This document shows, piece by piece, positions 32,692-40,645 of a stretch of 64,000 nt of DNA. The translations under genes and the position numbers were made by a program. The DNA is taken from the NCBI RefSeq assembly GCF_001940455.1, contig NZ_MKQR01000016.1, forward strand, positions 217,125-281,124. Reading direction: 5' to 3'. This DNA is from Actinokineospora bangkokensis. Lineage in GTDB: Bacteria > Actinomycetota > Actinomycetes > Mycobacteriales > Pseudonocardiaceae. The first letter of the stretch is position 1. Every line of letters begins with the position of its first letter. The notes under the pieces were generated by a model that was not told where the DNA came from, ran no database searches, and was given only the letters and a program-made list of their open reading frames with translations.

Positions 32692-33833
32692 GCGAGCACC
32701 TGGCCGCCGCGGCGGCCGTGGCCGACCGGCTGCGCGCCGACGCCGCCGAGCGGGACCGGGCGGCCCGGCCGCCGGTGCGCGAGGTGGGCCTGCTGCGCGA
32801 CGCGGGGCTGCTGGGCGTGCGGCCCGACGACCACGCCACCACGCACGCGGTGGTGCGGGTCGTGGCGGCGGCCGACGCCTCGATCGGGCACCTGCTGGCC
32901 TACCACTACCTGCACCTGTGGCGGGTCGGACTGTTCGACCACGGCGGCGCCGCGCGGCGGATCTGGCGCGACACCGCGGCCCGCGGCTGGTTCTGGGGCG
33001 GGGCCAGCAATCCCGGTGACGTGCTCACCGTCCGGCCCGAGGGGGGCAGGCTCCTGCTAAGCGGCACGCGGGCCTTCGCCACCGGCTGCGCGGTGGGCGA
33101 CCGGCTCGTGGTCAACGCGACCCGCACCGACACCGGCGCCAAGCTCACCCTCGACGTCGACGCGCGCGCCCCCGGCGTCCACCACCCGCACGACTGGGAC
33201 AACACCGGGCAACGCCTCACCGCCAGCGGCAGCGTGCGGTTCACCGACGTGGTCGTCGACGAGGACCAGGTGGTCGGCATCCTGCCGACGGACCCGGACG
33301 ACCCGCGCACGCCGCGGCTGATGCTGTCCTCGATCGGCTACCAGTCCGGGCTGGCGCAGGTGCTCGTGGGGCTCACCGAGGGCGCGCTGGCGGCGGCCGC
33401 CGAGTACACGCGCACGACCACGAAGCCGTTCGCGCTCAGCGGGGTGGACAGGGCGGTCGACGACCCGTACGTGCTGGCGGGCTACGGCGGGGCCGTCGCG
33501 CAGACCCGCGGCGCGCAGCTCGCCGTCGAAGCTGGGATCGCCGCCCTGCAAGCCGCGTCCGACGCGGGCCCGGCGTTGACACCGCGGCAGCGCGGCGAGA
33601 CCGGCGTGGTCGTGTCCGTGGGCAAAGTGCTGGCCTGCGACACCGCCAACCGGGTCACAGCGGAAGTCCTGGAGTTCACCGGTGCCCGCGCCACGGCCAC
33701 CGAGCACGGCTTCGACCGCTTCTGGCGCAACGCCCGCACGCTCACCCTGCACGACCCCGTGGCGTACAAGGCCAAGGAGATCGGCGCGCATTACCTGACC
33801 GGGCAGCTGCCCACCACCACCGCCTTCAGCTGA
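32688..33833 (+). CDS. acyl-CoA-dehydrogenase-fold flavin monooxygenase (DszC/SfnB type)
   Basis: A 381-residue protein with the acyl-CoA dehydrogenase fold but without the catalytic Glu motif. It has 'DASIGHLLAYHYLHLWRVGLF', 'GWFWGGASNPGDVL', 'WDNTGQRLTASGSVRFTDVVV' and 'FTGARATATEHGFDRFWRNARTLTLHDPVAYK', typical of two-component FMN/FAD monooxygenases (DszC, SfnB) and of amine N-oxygenases such as KijD3. In this operon N-oxygenation of an amine to a metal-binding group would make sense. ATGA overlap with the MFS gene. A separate flavin reductase is not visible nearby. Confidence 0.85.
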   Translation: MSEHLAAAAAVADRLRADAAERDRAARPPVREVGLLRDAGLLGVRPDDHATTHAVVRVVAAADASIGHLLAYHYLHLWRVGLFDHGGAARRIWRDTAARGWFWGGASNPGDVLTVRPEGGRLLLSGTRAFATGCAVGDRLVVNATRTDTGAKLTLDVDARAPGVHHPHDWDNTGQRLTASGSVRFTDVVVDEDQVVGILPTDPDDPRTPRLMLSSIGYQSGLAQVLVGLTEGALAAAAEYTRTTTKPFALSGVDRAVDDPYVLAGYGGAVAQTRGAQLAVEAGIAALQAASDAGPALTPRQRGETGVVVSVGKVLACDTANRVTAEVLEFTGARATATEHGFDRFWRNARTLTLHDPVAYKAKEIGAHYLTGQLPTTTAFS

Positions 33834-33836
33834 CGC

Positions 33837-33880
33837 GCGCGAACCGGGGTGGCGCCGAGAGGCACCACCCCGGTTCGCGC
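33837..33880. terminator. bidirectional hairpin terminator, 16-bp stem
   Basis: GCGCGAACCGGGGTGG (33837-33852) pairs perfectly with CCACCCCGGTTCGCGC (33865-33880). It lies between the stop codons of the flavin oxygenase (33833) and the converging methyltransferase (33888). Confidence 0.9.
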
Positions 33881-33887
33881 TGCTCCG

Positions 33888-34634
33888 CTAGCGGACCGCC
33901 ACCAGCACGACGTCGTTGCCCGAGCGCCACACCGTGCCGACCTCGCTGAACCCGGCGTCGCGCAGCAGCTGCTCGTGCGGGCCCACGCCCCACTCGGTGA
34001 TCCCGTGCCGGGGCCCGCGCCGCGCACGCTCGGCGAACGCCTCCGCGAGCTGCGGCTCGGCCGCGGCGGCGTCCCACCAGCTGGTCCACTCCTCGTTGTC
34101 GGTCACGCCCACCCGCTCGGCGCGCGCGTCGAGGACCGCGGTCTCCAGCTTGGCCACGGTCGGCTGGGCGTCGTAGAGGTTGTCCCCGTTGACCAGCACG
34201 CCCCCCGGGCGCAGCAGCGCGAACACCTCCTCGTACACCGCGCCGAGCCGGTTCTCCGGCAGCCAGTGCAGCGCCGTGGTGGACACCGCGACGTCCACCG
34301 GACCGGGCAGGTCCAGGCCACCGGACCACCCGGCGGCGGCCAGGTCGCCGTCGACGAAGCGCACGGTGTCGCCGTACCCGGCGCGGGCCAGGGCGAGCAG
34401 CACCGGGTCCTGGTCCACGCCGACCACCCTGGCCTTGGGCAGCCGCGCGGCCACCCGGGTCGCCAGCGAACCGGGGCCGCAGCCCAGGTCCAGCACCAGC
34501 GGCTCGGCGGCGTCGGCGGTCACCGCCGCCACCACGTCGCCGATGACGGTGAAGCGCTCCTCGCGGTCGGCGATGTAGCGCTCCTGCTGGCGGTCCCACC
34601 GGTCGACCCAACCGCGCGCGGTCTGGGTGTCCAT
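33888..34634 (-). CDS. SAM-dependent methyltransferase
   Basis: A 248-residue class I methyltransferase of the trans-aconitate-methyltransferase-like kind. Motif I LVLDLGCGPGSLA, 'RVVGVDQDPVLLALAR', then 'DVAVSTTALHWLPENRLGAVYEEVFALLRPGGVLVNGDN', a typical motif IV/post-II run. ATG at 34634. It is transcribed against its neighbours between the two halves of the inferred metallophore region and diverges from a second methyltransferase. Substrate unknown; it may or may not belong to the cluster. Confidence 0.9.
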   Translation of the reverse strand: MDTQTARGWVDRWDRQQERYIADREERFTVIGDVVAAVTADAAEPLVLDLGCGPGSLATRVAARLPKARVVGVDQDPVLLALARAGYGDTVRFVDGDLAAAGWSGGLDLPGPVDVAVSTTALHWLPENRLGAVYEEVFALLRPGGVLVNGDNLYDAQPTVAKLETAVLDARAERVGVTDNEEWTSWWDAAAAEPQLAEAFAERARRGPRHGITEWGVGPHEQLLRDAGFSEVGTVWRSGNDVVLVAVR

Positions 34635-34839
34635 GCCTGCTCCCTCCCCGAACCGGGTCGTGGGTGCGCGTCCGCGGCGCGGGCGCCCCCAGGGGTTGTC
34701 GGATCGCGCAGGGGTGTGGTTCCCGTTGCTCATCCCGGGAAGATCCGCATCCCGCCGGGAACCAACCGGGCGATCGCCCCGACTGCTCACCCAACAGCGA
34801 CCGGGGGTCCGGGTCAACCGGCGACAGCGGGAGGCGCGC

Positions 34840-35583
34840 ATGCAGTGGTTCGAGGACGACGTGCTGTGGTCCGGGTTCTCGGAGGTCGTGTTCTCCCCGG
34901 CGCGGGCGGCGCGCGCGGCCACCGCGGTCGAGGAGTCGCCCCTGCTGCGCTTCCCCGCCGGTGCGCGGGTTCTCGACCAGTGCTGCGGCCCGGCGGTGTT
35001 CACGGTGCCGCTGGCGGCCGAGGGCTACCGGGTGACGGGGATCGACCTGAGCCCGGTGATGCTCTCGCGCGCGGAGAAGGCGCTGGCCGACGCGGGTGTG
35101 GAGGCCGAGCTGGTCCAGGCGGACATGCGCGAGTTCGCCCGCGCAGGCGCGTTCGACGCGATCGTCAACCTCTACACCTCGTTCGGCTACTTCGACGACC
35201 ACGAGGACAACCAGCGCACCTTGCAGAACGCCTACGACTCACTGGCCCCCGGTGGTGTCCTCGTCATCGACCTGATGGGCAAGGAGACCTACGCGCGCTG
35301 GGCGGGTGAGGCCAAGGCGGTGCCCCTCCCGGATGGTGGGAAGGTCTTCATGCACGACCAGATCCTCGACAACTGGACGCGCTACCGCACCGACTGGACC
35401 CTGGTGCGCGGTTCCGAGGCCCGGTACACCCACCTGCTGTGCTGGGTCTACTCGGGAGCCGAGCTGATGGCGATGTTCCGCCAGGCGGGTTTCACCGAGG
35501 TGGAGTGCTTCGGGGACTTCGACGGCTCCCCGTATGACAACAACGCGGACCGGCTCATCGTGCGCGGCAGGAAGGCCGCTTGA
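34840..35583 (+). CDS. SAM-dependent methyltransferase
   Basis: A 247-residue methyltransferase. Motif I is LDQCCGPAVFTVPLA (unusual D-Q-C-C-G-P), the acidic residue is in VTGIDLSPVMLSRAE, motif IV is 'FDAIVNLYTSFGYFDDHEDN', followed by 'LAPGGVLVIDLMGKE'. The end, 'GDFDGSPYDNNADRLIVRGRK', is typical of UbiE/Erm-neighbour small-molecule methyltransferases. ATG at 34840 has GGGAGG upstream. It precedes the siderophore importer genes by 106 bases on the same strand and could modify the same compound. Confidence 0.9.
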   Translation: MQWFEDDVLWSGFSEVVFSPARAARAATAVEESPLLRFPAGARVLDQCCGPAVFTVPLAAEGYRVTGIDLSPVMLSRAEKALADAGVEAELVQADMREFARAGAFDAIVNLYTSFGYFDDHEDNQRTLQNAYDSLAPGGVLVIDLMGKETYARWAGEAKAVPLPDGGKVFMHDQILDNWTRYRTDWTLVRGSEARYTHLLCWVYSGAELMAMFRQAGFTEVECFGDFDGSPYDNNADRLIVRGRKAA

Positions 35584-35596
35584 CAGCGGCCGTCGA

Positions 35597-35628
35597 TCAC
35601 CGGTTGGTTCCAGGGGGTGGACCGGTGA
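35597..35628. promoter_or_regulatory. 8-bp inverted repeat before the importer operon
   Basis: TCACCGGT (35597-35604) and ACCGGTGA (35621-35628) are perfect complements separated by 16 bases, in the 106-bp gap before the FecCD permease gene. It may be an operator or a weak hairpin. Confidence 0.4.
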
Positions 35629-35689
35629 CCGCCGTCACCCGCCAGCGCCCCGCGATCACCGCCCGGACGAGCACCCGAGAGGACCCGCC

Positions 35690-36829
35690 GTGACGAGCGC
35701 CCGAACCGAGACCGCGACCGGTGCCGCGGCCGACCCCGCCACGACCGGCCCCCCGTCGGTCCGGCCCTCCCCCGCCGAGGCCGAGCGCGCCAAGCAGCGC
35801 AGGCTGGTGTGGGTGACGGCCGGGTTGTCCGCGCTGCTCGCGGTGTCGGTGCTGGTGGCGATCGCGTTGGGCGCCAGCGTGATCCCGTTCCGCGAGACGC
35901 TGCACTACCTCGGCGTGGCGCTGACCGGCGGCACGATCTCCCCCGACGAGGTGCCGCGCTACTCGGTGGTGTGGCAGGTGCGCACCCCGCGCGTGCTGCT
36001 CGCGGTGCTGGTGGGCGCCGGGCTGAGCGTCATCGGCGTCGCGTTGCAGGCCATGGTGCGCAACGCCCTCGCGGAACCGTTCGTGCTCGGCATCTCCTCC
36101 GGCGCCTCGGTGGGCGGCTCGGCGGTGGTGATCTTCGGCGCCACGGCCGGGTTGGGCGTCTACACCACCTCCGTCGCCGCGCTGGCCAGCGCCCTGGCGG
36201 CGGCGGTGCTGGTGTACCTGGCGGCGCGCACGCGCGCCGGGCTGACCCCGCTGCGGCTGGTGCTGACCGGCATCGCGATGGCCTACGGCTTCCAGGCCGT
36301 GACCGGGCTGCTGGTCTTCCTGTCCCCCAACTACACCGACGCGGTGTCCGGGGTGCTGTTCTGGTTGATGGGCAGCCTGGGCGGGGCCACCTGGGGCGCC
36401 CTCCCGCCGTCGGCCATCGGCGTCGTGACCTGCGTGGTGGTGCTGCTGTGGCGCAGCCGCACCCTCGACGTGCTCTCGCTGGGCGACGAGACCGCGGCCA
36501 GCCTGGGGGTGGACGCGGGCAGGACGCGGCGCTGGGTGTTCGTGCTCACCTCGGTCGTCACCGGGCTGCTGGTGGCGGTCAGCGGCGCGGTCGGGTTCGT
36601 GGGCCTCATCATGCCGCACCTGGTGCGCATGGTCGTGGGCTCCAGCCACCGGCGCGTGCTGGTGGTGGCCCCGCTGGCGGGCGCGGTGTTCATGGTGTGG
36701 GCCGACGTGGTGGCCCGCACCTTCTTCTCGCCGCAGGAGCTGCCGCTGGGCGTGGTGACCGCGCTCGTGGGCGTCCCGGTGTTCGTGGTGCTGCTGCGGC
36801 GGCGCGGCTACCTGTTCGGGGGCCGGTGA
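35690..36829 (+). CDS. FecCD-family siderophore ABC transporter permease
   Basis: A 379-residue inner-membrane permease with about 9-10 helices. It has a long cytoplasmic N-terminus (Pro/Ala rich), then VLVAIALGASVIPF, 'RTPRVLLAVLVGAGLSVIGVALQAMVRNALAEPFVLGISSGA', the hallmark of FecCD/BtuC-type iron-siderophore permeases, and 'GFVGLIMPHLVRM', the coupling-helix region contacting the ATPase. GTG at 35690. As the only permease it probably works as a homodimer. The ATPase start overlaps its stop (TGATG). Confidence 0.95.
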   Translation: MTSARTETATGAAADPATTGPPSVRPSPAEAERAKQRRLVWVTAGLSALLAVSVLVAIALGASVIPFRETLHYLGVALTGGTISPDEVPRYSVVWQVRTPRVLLAVLVGAGLSVIGVALQAMVRNALAEPFVLGISSGASVGGSAVVIFGATAGLGVYTTSVAALASALAAAVLVYLAARTRAGLTPLRLVLTGIAMAYGFQAVTGLLVFLSPNYTDAVSGVLFWLMGSLGGATWGALPPSAIGVVTCVVVLLWRSRTLDVLSLGDETAASLGVDAGRTRRWVFVLTSVVTGLLVAVSGAVGFVGLIMPHLVRMVVGSSHRRVLVVAPLAGAVFMVWADVVARTFFSPQELPLGVVTALVGVPVFVVLLRRRGYLFGGR

Positions 36830-37662
36830 TGGACCTGCGGCTCGACGCCCTGTGCGTCGACATCGACGGCGCGCGGCTGGTGCACGAGCTGGACATCGAC
36901 GTGCCCAGCGGCAAGGTCGTGGGGCTGCTGGGCCCCAACGGCAGCGGCAAGTCGACCGCGCTGCGCTGCGTCTACCGCGCGCTGCGGCCCAGCGCGGGCG
37001 CGGTGCTGCTCGACGGCACCGACCTGGCCGGGCTGGCCCTGCGCGACAGCGCGCGCTCCATCGCGGCGATGACCCAGGACAGCCACGCCGAGCTGGACTT
37101 CACCGTCGAGGAGATCGTCGCCCTGGGCCGCGCCCCGCACCTGCGCGACAGCCAGGCCCTCGGCGCCGAGGAGCACGAGCTGTGCCGGTGGGCGATGGAG
37201 CAGACCGAGGTCGGGCACCTGGCCGACCGCAGCGTGCTCACCCTCTCCGGCGGCGAGCGGCAGCGGGTGCTCATCGCCCGCGCCCTGGTGCAGCAGCCCC
37301 GGGTCCTGGTGCTCGACGAGCCGACCAACCACCTCGACATCCGCCACCAGGTCGACCTGGCCGCGCTGCTGCGCCGCCTCGGCGTCACCGTCGTCGTCGC
37401 CCTGCACGACCTGAACCTGGCCGCGGCGGCCTGCGACGCGTTGGCCGTGCTCAGCCGCGGGCGCCTGGTCGCCACCGGCACCCCGCACGAGGTGCTCACC
37501 CCCGAGCTGGTGCACCAGGTGTTCGGGGTGCAGGCGTCCATCGTGCGCCACCCCAGGACCGGCGCGACCCAGCTGCTCTACGACCTCTCCCCCGTCGAGG
37601 CCGTCGAGGGCCCCGGCACCGACCCCGACCCCGCAGCCGTCCCGGAGGGCAGCCGTCCATGA
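36829..37662 (+). CDS. siderophore ABC transporter ATP-binding protein
   Basis: A 277-residue FecE/FepC-type ATPase, complete in contrast to the truncated ABC part at 28.7-30 kb. Walker A GLLGPNGSGKSTALR, Q-loop 'AAMTQDSHAELDFTVEEIV', signature LTLSGGERQRVLIARALVQQ, Walker B VLVLDEPTNHLD, H-loop 'VALHDLNLA'. The gene overlaps both neighbours (TGATG, ATGA), so permease, ATPase and binding protein are translationally coupled. Confidence 0.97.
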   Translation: MDLRLDALCVDIDGARLVHELDIDVPSGKVVGLLGPNGSGKSTALRCVYRALRPSAGAVLLDGTDLAGLALRDSARSIAAMTQDSHAELDFTVEEIVALGRAPHLRDSQALGAEEHELCRWAMEQTEVGHLADRSVLTLSGGERQRVLIARALVQQPRVLVLDEPTNHLDIRHQVDLAALLRRLGVTVVVALHDLNLAAAACDALAVLSRGRLVATGTPHEVLTPELVHQVFGVQASIVRHPRTGATQLLYDLSPVEAVEGPGTDPDPAAVPEGSRP

Positions 37663-38654
37663 CCCGCACCCCACGCCGCCACCTCGTCGCGACCCTCGCG
37701 GTGGTCGGCGCGCTCACCGCCGGATGCGGTGCCACCGTCGCGGACACCGGGCGGCCGTCCGCCGACGTCAGCGTCACCGACTGCGGCGAACAGCTGTCCT
37801 ACCCCACCCCGAAGCAGCCGGTCGCCTACGACGTCAGCGCCATCGAGAAGATGTTCTCCCTGGGCCTGGCCGACCGGATGCGCGGCTACGTCGTCAACGC
37901 CCTGTTCGACGGCTCGATCGACAGCTCCCCCTGGGCCGCGGACTACCGCAAGGTCCCCCGGCTGGGCACCGGCCGCATCTCCAAGGAGATCGTCGTCGAC
38001 GCCAAGGCCGATTGGGTGATGTCCTACTGGGGCGGCGGGTTCAGCGAGGAGCGGGGCATCACCCCCGCGCTGCTGAAGCAGATCGGCATCAACAGCTACG
38101 TGCAGACCGAGAGCTGCTTCGGCTACGGCGACCGCAAACCGGTGGCCCCCATGGACTCGGTCTTCCTGGACCTGGAGAACCTGGGCCGCATCTTCGGCGT
38201 GGAGCAGAAGGCCACCGAGGTCGTCTCCGGGCTCAAGGCGCGCCTGGACAAGCTCAAGGCCGGCATCCCGCGGGGCACCACCCCCGCTCGCGTGCTGGTC
38301 TACGACTCGGGGCAGGACGCGCCCTACACCGCGGGCAAGTACGCCTCCCCCACCGGCGTCATCGAGGCCGCGGGCGGCAGGAACGTGCTCGACGGGGTGG
38401 AGAACGGGTGGACGACGGTGGGCTGGGAGACCGTCGCCGCGGCCAACCCCGAGGTCGTCGTGGTCATCGACTACGGCAACGAGTCGGCGGGGGACAAGGA
38501 AGCGTTCGTCAAGGCCCACCCCGCGCTCAAGGGCGTCCCGGCGGTGACCCAGGACCACTTCGTCGTGCTCAACTACGGCGAGGCGGTCAGCGGTCCGCGC
38601 AACGTCGACGCGGCCGAGAAGCTCGGGGCCTACCTGCGATCCATCGGGAAGTGA
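37659..38654 (+). CDS. siderophore-binding lipoprotein of the ABC importer
   Basis: A 331-residue FepB/FhuD-like solute-binding lipoprotein. Lipobox L-T-A-G-C near residues 20-24. The two-lobed helical-hinge fold shows 'VPRLGTGRISKEIVVDAKADWV', 'ESCFGYGDRKPVAPMDSVFLDLENLGRIFG', 'NPEVVVVIDYG' and 'FVVLNYGEAVSGPRNVDAAEKL'. It binds the metal chelate outside the membrane and delivers it to the permease. ATGA overlap with the ATPase; the kinase gene starts 6 bases after its stop, linking uptake with biosynthesis. Confidence 0.93.
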   Translation: MTRTPRRHLVATLAVVGALTAGCGATVADTGRPSADVSVTDCGEQLSYPTPKQPVAYDVSAIEKMFSLGLADRMRGYVVNALFDGSIDSSPWAADYRKVPRLGTGRISKEIVVDAKADWVMSYWGGGFSEERGITPALLKQIGINSYVQTESCFGYGDRKPVAPMDSVFLDLENLGRIFGVEQKATEVVSGLKARLDKLKAGIPRGTTPARVLVYDSGQDAPYTAGKYASPTGVIEAAGGRNVLDGVENGWTTVGWETVAAANPEVVVVIDYGNESAGDKEAFVKAHPALKGVPAVTQDHFVVLNYGEAVSGPRNVDAAEKLGAYLRSIGK

Positions 38655-38660
38655 GCCGCC

Positions 38661-39587
38661 GTGACCACCGCAGCGCAGACCTCGCTCGCGCCTGACCCGC
38701 CCGTGCACGCCCGCACGCCGCTGACCACGGTGTCCGGGGTGTGCAACGGAACCCTGGGCGAGCTGTTCCAGGGCCCGGTGCGCCACCGCGGGCAGCCGGG
38801 GATCGGCCTGGTGTCCTTCCCGGTCGACCGCTACGCCTTCGCGCACTTCAGCCCGGACGGCTCGGCGGCGGGCGACCCGCTCCCGGACCAGGCCAAGTCG
38901 GCCGCCGCGGTGCGGCTGTTCTGCGAGCACTACGGGGTGGTCCTGCCGCCGGGGCGGTGGTCGCGGCACACGGAGCTGGACGTGGGGGTGGGCATGGCCA
39001 GCTCCACAGCGGACATCGTCGCCACGCTGCGCTGCCTGTTCGCCCTGTTCGGCCTGCCCTGGGACACCGGGGTGGTGCGGGCGGTGCTGCACGGCATCGA
39101 ACGCGCCGACAGCGTATTCCTCGACGAGTTCGCGCTCTACCTGTCCGACCGGCACGAGGTCGTCGCGCCGCTGGGCGACGGCATCGGGTTCCACACCTGC
39201 TACGTGGTGGAGCCCGGCGCGGTCGACACCACGGCGGTGACCCCGCTGCTGCTGGAGCACTACCGGCGCCGGGTGGAGCCCTACCGGCGCTGCCTGGACG
39301 GGATGCTGGCCGCCTTCCGCCGCGACGACCCGGTGGGGGTGGCCCGCGCCGCGTCCACCAGCGCGGCGCTGTCGCAGGAGGTGCTGCCCAAGGCGAGCTA
39401 CGACGCCGTCATGGGTCACCGCCGCGAGTTCGGCGCGGACGGGGTGTTCGTCGCCCACACCGGCCGGGTCATCGGCTACCTGTTCGCCCGGCGCCTGGGC
39501 CGCCGCCGGATGGACGAGCTGTCCGCGTTCTTCCACGGTCTCGGCCACCAGTGCTCGTTCGCCTGGGGTGGCCATGGTCGTGCATGA
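38661..39587 (+). CDS. PduX-like amino-acid kinase (GHMP superfamily)
   Basis: A 308-residue GHMP kinase closest in motif to PduX, the L-threonine kinase that makes O-phospho-L-threonine. The N-terminal strand is VCNGTLGELFQGPV, the ATP loop VGVGMASSTADI (108-119), and the third motif region is 'GVFVAHTGRVIGYLF'. There is no cobalamin or propanediol gene nearby, so here it probably supplies O-phospho-Ser/Thr to the following SbnA-like enzyme, the job of the unrelated serine kinase SbnI in staphyloferrin B synthesis. GTG at 38661; overlaps the next gene. Confidence 0.85.
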   Translation: MTTAAQTSLAPDPPVHARTPLTTVSGVCNGTLGELFQGPVRHRGQPGIGLVSFPVDRYAFAHFSPDGSAAGDPLPDQAKSAAAVRLFCEHYGVVLPPGRWSRHTELDVGVGMASSTADIVATLRCLFALFGLPWDTGVVRAVLHGIERADSVFLDEFALYLSDRHEVVAPLGDGIGFHTCYVVEPGAVDTTAVTPLLLEHYRRRVEPYRRCLDGMLAAFRRDDPVGVARAASTSAALSQEVLPKASYDAVMGHRREFGADGVFVAHTGRVIGYLFARRLGRRRMDELSAFFHGLGHQCSFAWGGHGRA

Positions 39588-40596
39588 GCACATCACCGAC
39601 GCGGTCAAGGTCCCGCACCTGGTCCGGCTGGGGCCCGGGGTGGTGCTGGCCCGGTTCGAGACCATCAAGGTCTACTCGGCGCTGGCCGCGGTGCGGACCC
39701 TGCTGGAGCGCGGCGTGGTGCGGCCGGGGCAGACCCTGGTGGACAGCTCCAGCGGCATCTACGCCACGTCGCTGGCGCTGGCCTGCCACCGCTACGGGAT
39801 GCGCTGCCACATCGTCGCCTCCACCACCGTCGACGCCGCGGTGCGCGCCCAGCTGGAGGTGCTGGGCGCCACGGTGGACCCGATGCCGCCGTCGGACTCG
39901 CTGGAGCTCGACCAGCGGGCGCGGGTGGCCAGGGTGCGCGAGCTGCTGGCCACCCACCCGGACGCGCACTGGATGCGCCAGTACCACGACGGCGTGCACT
40001 ACCACGGCTACCGGGAGTTCGCCGACCTCGTGCGCGTCGAGCTGGGCACCGACGGGCTCACCGTGGTGGGCGGGGTCGGCTCGGGCGCCTCCACCGGCGG
40101 GGTCACCGGCTACCTGCGCGAGACCGACCCCGCCGTGCGCCTGGTGGGGTTGCAGCCCTTCGGCAGCGTCACCTTCGGCTCGGAGGACTTCCACGACCCG
40201 GAGGCGATCATCGCGGGCATCGGCAGCTCGATCGTGTTCGACAACGTCCACCACGAGCTCTACGACGAGGTCCACTGGGTCGACTTCCGGCACGCGATGG
40301 CCGGGGCGGTGGCGCTGCTGCGCGGGCACGCGGTGTTCGCGGGCCTGTCCACCGGGGCGGCGTACCTGGTGGGGTCGTGGCTGTCCCGGCGCGACCCCGA
40401 CCGCACGCACCTGGTGATCGGCGCGGACACCGGGCACCGGTACGTGGAGAAGGTGTTCGCCCGGCACCGGGAGGCCCCCGACCCCGCCGACCTCGCGCCG
40501 CGGCAGATCGGGGCGCTGTCGGAGCTGAGCATGCCCTGGTCGGCGCTGGCCTGGAACCGCCGCCGCCACACCCCGCCGACCCCCACGCCGGTGTGA
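39574..40596 (+). CDS. cysteine-synthase-family (SbnA-like) PLP enzyme
   Basis: A 340-residue fold-type II PLP enzyme. The Schiff-base Lys is in RFETIKVYSAL (Lys32), and the phosphate-binding loop is 'VVGGVGSGASTGGVTGYLR'. The substrate loop reads DSSSGIYATSLALA, where the usual Asn of S-S-G-N is Ile, an important deviation. SbnA joins O-phosphoserine to glutamate on the way to 2,3-diaminopropionate; the adjacent kinase fits an O-phospho-amino-acid substrate. ATG 39574 overlaps the kinase end by 14 bases; GTG 39568 is also possible. Confidence 0.82.
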   Translation: MVVHEHITDAVKVPHLVRLGPGVVLARFETIKVYSALAAVRTLLERGVVRPGQTLVDSSSGIYATSLALACHRYGMRCHIVASTTVDAAVRAQLEVLGATVDPMPPSDSLELDQRARVARVRELLATHPDAHWMRQYHDGVHYHGYREFADLVRVELGTDGLTVVGGVGSGASTGGVTGYLRETDPAVRLVGLQPFGSVTFGSEDFHDPEAIIAGIGSSIVFDNVHHELYDEVHWVDFRHAMAGAVALLRGHAVFAGLSTGAAYLVGSWLSRRDPDRTHLVIGADTGHRYVEKVFARHREAPDPADLAPRQIGALSELSMPWSALAWNRRRHTPPTPTPV

Positions 40597-40645
40597 CCGG
40601 TTCGTCTGGTTGGAACGGTGCGGCCGATTCCCGCGTCCCACCCGC

